Source: an uncultured Collinsella sp. (GTDB lineage: Bacteria > Actinomycetota > Coriobacteriia > Coriobacteriales > Coriobacteriaceae). From it: a stretch of 7,910 nucleotides of DNA. Made by a program: the position numbers and the translations under genes. Under the pieces are notes generated by a model. The model was given only the letters and a program-made list of their open reading frames with translations, had not been told where the DNA came from and searched no databases. This document shows, one piece after another, positions 6,527-7,910 of this stretch (positions are counted from its first letter, which is position 1; each line of letters opens with the position of its first letter). The stretch lies in the NCBI GenBank assembly GCA_958447445.1, contig CAUDAE010000093.1, positions 1 through 7,910 of the forward strand. Reading direction: 5' to 3'.

Positions 6527-6598
6527 TGGGTACGAAGCGCTGGGGTACCGTCGCTTGTTTGCACTGCGCCCGTGTTTCCCGCTGCGCTCGCCAGTCGC

Positions 6599-7192
6599 TT
6601 AACGCTTGATCTCGATATCGTCGAGCTTGACGTCCATGGCCTCGGTCTTGGCCTCGGCGATGTCATCGGCAAATTCCAGGGACTTCATCATGGTCTCGAC
6701 GGCGTCCTTGTGCTCCTCGACGTTGTCGATGCGCACATACACGCTGCCACCGTCAACGTCGGTGAAGTACTCGGTCGTCACGCCGCCCGAGTGCGTAAAG
6801 TAGGCGCTGCGCCAGGTCTTGCCGTTGTACTTAACGGGATCGCTCTCGGTCCATCCGGAGTTGGCCTTCCACTTTGCCTCGTAGTCGAACAGTTCATCGG
6901 CGTTCTTGTCAGAGTCGAAGACGGGGATGAAGCGATCGCTGGCGTGCTCGCTCTCGGTGAACTTAAACTGGGCCCTGTCGGCGGTGTCGCCTGCGACGTC
7001 GGTGATCTCGACGCCCTCGGGGACTTCGACTTTAAACCAAATGAAGTCAGTCCTCATATCCACGGCTGGCTTTTCTGCTCCACCGCCACCGCCACTTCCG
7101 GTAGCGCCGCCGCTGCCACCGCAGCCCACCAGGGCAACTGCGGCAAAGAGGCTTATGCAGAGGGTGAGAATCGCAAAGGCCTTCTTTTTCAT
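6599..7192 (-). CDS. Lipoprotein of unknown function
   Basis: A 197-aa exported protein with a lipoprotein signal peptide: MKKK, a hydrophobic core, and the lipobox LVGC with C24 as the predicted diacylglyceryl-modified residue. A Gly/Ser-rich tether (25-38) follows. The mature domain (about 45-175) begins with a WFKVEVPEGVEITDV stretch and contains NGKTWRSAYF and SVYVRIDNVEEHKDAVETMMKSLEF, alternating strands that end in a helix. This shape recalls small beta-sheet lipoprotein domains in which a peptide surface binds a ligand, but I do not recognise the family. The tail is acidic and basic mixed, ending in EIKR. The start at ATG 7192 is well supported by GAGGAGGA (complement of 7200-7207), 7 nt upstream. 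It is probably a single-gene unit, with its own terminator at 6501-6526. Confidence 0.92.
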   Translation of the reverse strand: MKKKAFAILTLCISLFAAVALVGCGGSGGATGSGGGGGAEKPAVDMRTDFIWFKVEVPEGVEITDVAGDTADRAQFKFTESEHASDRFIPVFDSDKNADELFDYEAKWKANSGWTESDPVKYNGKTWRSAYFTHSGGVTTEYFTDVDGGSVYVRIDNVEEHKDAVETMMKSLEFADDIAEAKTEAMDVKLDDIEIKR

Positions 7193-7239
7193 GGTCGTGT
7201 CCTCCTCGATCTGTAACCGCCCACGGATTACCTGCCTTT

Positions 7240-7245
7240 ACTGTA
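7240..7245 (-). promoter_or_regulatory. Candidate -10 element of the lipoprotein gene
   Basis: The minus strand reads TACAGT (four of six to consensus), 47 bp before the start codon. The expected -35 position (7263-7268, CACCCT) is poor and abuts the first 19-bp repeat, which could mean that a regulator bound there compensates. Confidence 0.27.
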
Positions 7246-7264
7246 CGCGTGGACGGCTCGCTAG

Positions 7265-7283
7265 GGTGGGCCATGTGTCCCAT
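7265..7283. repeat. 19-bp repeat, copy A (dyad TGGGNCANNTGNCCCA)
   Basis: GGTGGGCCATGTGTCCCAT, identical to 7473-7491. Inside it, 7267-7282 has dyad symmetry TGGGNCANNTGNCCCA. It is located at the -35 side of the lipoprotein promoter candidate, so a regulatory site is a reasonable inference. Confidence 0.6.
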
Positions 7284-7335
7284 TCTGGGGGCTGGAATTG
7301 CGCCGACAAGTGGCAATATGTGCGGTCGCAAAAGA

Positions 7336-7364
7336 GGGGAGGGCCGATGCTGTCGGCCCTCCCC
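7336..7364 (-). terminator. Strong terminator without an assigned gene
   Basis: GGGGAGGGCCGA (7336-7347) and TCGGCCCTCCCC (7353-7364) are a perfect 12-bp stem with a 5-nt loop. On the minus strand TCTTTT follows. No minus-strand gene lies upstream of it, since the next gene (7653) is on the plus strand. It may end a short RNA started near 7423 or insulate the lipoprotein gene. Confidence 0.72.
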
Positions 7365-7472
7365 GGGGTGAGGTGCCCGTTGATTTAATGGGGCGCGCGT
7401 GCGTGGGCGTTGCCCCAACAGGTTCCTTGTTTATAGATATGCCTCAGTTTTTGACGTCCGGAAGTCTCGAAA

Positions 7473-7491
7473 GGTGGGCCATGTGTCCCAT
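7473..7491. repeat. 19-bp repeat, copy B
   Basis: Exact second copy of 7265-7283, same orientation, 208 bp further on. It lies 56 bp upstream of the -35 candidate of the cyclodeaminase gene. Confidence 0.6.
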
Positions 7492-7546
7492 GTTTGCGGT
7501 GCCGACGCCTATCGTTCGTCATAGAAATCCGCGATGGCCAGGTGCG

Positions 7547-7575
7547 CTGACGCTCATGTACTTATGGGCTAGACT
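7547..7575 (+). promoter_or_regulatory. Candidate promoter of the cyclodeaminase gene
   Basis: CTGACG (7547-7552) and TAGACT (7570-7575) with a 17-bp spacer, four of six matches each. It predicts a leader of about 70 nt containing the hairpin at 7601-7626. Confidence 0.35.
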
Positions 7576-7600
7576 TAGCACCATTATGTGATTGATGCGG

Positions 7601-7626
7601 TCGGTCGGCGGTTGCCACCCGACCGA
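7601..7626 (+). promoter_or_regulatory. Leader hairpin upstream of cyclodeaminase gene
   Basis: TCGGTCGG (7601-7608) pairs with CCGACCGA (7619-7626) around a 10-nt loop. A second CGGTCGG at 7598-7604 gives an alternative left arm, so the hairpin can slip by 4 nt. It ends 26 nt before the start codon. It does not resemble the folate-binding riboswitches I know. Confidence 0.4.
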
Positions 7627-7652
7627 TGTATATGACTTGAAGGTGCGTGCGT

Positions 7653-7910
7653 ATGAGCCAAGAGATGATGGATAAGACCTGTCGAGAGTTTGCCCAAGCG
7701 CTGGCTGCTCGCGAGCCGGTTCCCGGTGGCGGTAGTGCGAGCGCCTTTGTGGGCGCACTGGGCGCCTCGCTTTGCGGGATGGTCGCCCGCTACGGTGCGA
7801 CCAATCCCGCGCTTGCTGATCGTGCGGATGACCTGACGCGCGCGTTTACCCAGGCTGATGAGCTGGCCCAGGAGCTTGTCGAGTTGGATGCCGAGGACGT
7901 TCGTGCGTAC
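7653..7910 (+). CDS. Cyclodeaminase/cyclohydrolase family protein (folate one-carbon metabolism), 5' part
   Basis: The first 86 residues of an enzyme of the FTCD-C/FchA family, cut by the right edge (family members are about 200 aa). These cytoplasmic, largely helical enzymes either deaminate and cyclise 5-formimidoyl-tetrahydrofolate or interconvert 5,10-methenyl- and 10-formyl-tetrahydrofolate. The signature is EPVPGGGSASAFVGALGASL (residues 21-40), the folate-site loop of the family, preceded by an FAQALAAR helix and followed by helices ending in LVELDAEDVRAY. The two activities cannot be separated from this fragment; neighbouring histidine-degradation or formate-tetrahydrofolate ligase genes would decide, and lie outside. 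The start is ATG 7653, with AAGGTG (7640-7645) 7 nt upstream. A gene symbol (fchA) is likely but not assigned because of this ambiguity. Confidence 0.93.
   Translation, partial: MSQEMMDKTCREFAQALAAREPVPGGGSASAFVGALGASLCGMVARYGATNPALADRADDLTRAFTQADELAQELVELDAEDVRAY

Larger units (their letters stand above)
6294..6598. other. Intergenic region upstream of PLC gene
   Basis: It holds the PLC leader and -10-like site (6337-6342) and the lipoprotein terminator (6501-6526). Open frames crossing it on the plus strand run through the terminator and lack ribosome sites, so I call none. Confidence 0.6.
7193..7652. other. Divergent intergenic region between lipoprotein and cyclodeaminase genes
   Basis: About 460 bp without a supported gene. 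It holds the lipoprotein leader and -10-like site, the two exact 19-bp repeats, an unassigned minus-strand terminator, and the promoter and leader hairpin of the cyclodeaminase gene. Confidence 0.6.

Noticed and set aside
6373..6609. Plus-strand frame with a hydrophobic stretch (GVLVVFVLLLHL)
   Set aside because: It runs straight through the terminator hairpin at 6501-6526 and has no ribosome site.
7436..7490. Short minus-strand frame starting MGHMAH inside the 19-bp repeat (a similar start occurs at 7283)
   Set aside because: Both arise from the repeat sequence itself, diverge right after it, and lack ribosome sites.
7582..7652. Folate riboswitch in the cyclodeaminase leader
   Set aside because: The leader is about 70 nt with one simple hairpin and lacks the conserved cores of known tetrahydrofolate riboswitches.
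1..7910. CRISPR array, tRNA, rRNA, insertion sequence or prophage genes
   Set aside because: No regularly spaced repeats, tRNA-like cloverleaf with a T-loop, transposase or integrase motifs were found on either strand.

Overview
The window (about 58% G+C by eye) looks like chromosomal DNA of a high-G+C Gram-positive gut actinobacterium, most likely a Coriobacteriia member such as Collinsella. This rests on strong Shine-Dalgarno sites, a Tat-exported wall-anchor-like protein with an LAxTG motif rather than LPxTG, a Gly-rich lipoprotein, and the general feel of the proteins. No 16S or other marker is present, so the placement is an inference.

Layout. Positions 1-229 (minus) hold the 5' end of a cation diffusion facilitator metal transporter. 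A divergent region carries a 19-bp palindrome and a repeat-like motif, and leads into 448-1785 (plus), a 445-aa protein with two identically spaced zinc ribbons. Positions 1786-2209 have no convincing gene but hold a structured segment ending in an intrinsic terminator, plus a nested set of inverted repeats. Positions 2210-3262 (minus) encode a DUF1016/YhcG-type PDDEXK nuclease without restriction-modification partners in view. Positions 3428-3697 (plus) encode a small PH-like protein. A terminator at 3726-3762 separates it from the convergent 3792-6293 (minus), an 833-aa Tat-exported, surface-anchored-type phospholipase C X-domain protein with a lectin-like N-terminal domain. Upstream of that, 6599-7192 (minus) is a lipoprotein with its own terminator. 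A 460-bp non-coding region follows, with an exact 19-bp repeat pair and an unassigned terminator. The window ends in 7653-7910 (plus), the start of a cyclodeaminase/cyclohydrolase (FchA/FTCD-C) gene of folate one-carbon metabolism.

The genes appear to be mostly single transcription units, each with its own ribosome site and often its own terminator. No operon or multi-gene pathway is evident. The PLC protein and the neighbouring lipoprotein are both cell-envelope products on the same strand, but a terminator separates them.

I do not see a clear new multi-gene system. The most rewarding items are the PLC protein with its odd acidic C-terminus, the repeated dyad GGTGGGCCATGTGTCCCAT with a degenerate relative at 355-379, the palindrome at 401-419, and two places (1936-2031 plus strand, 7336-7435 minus strand) where a terminator has no obvious gene close in front of it.
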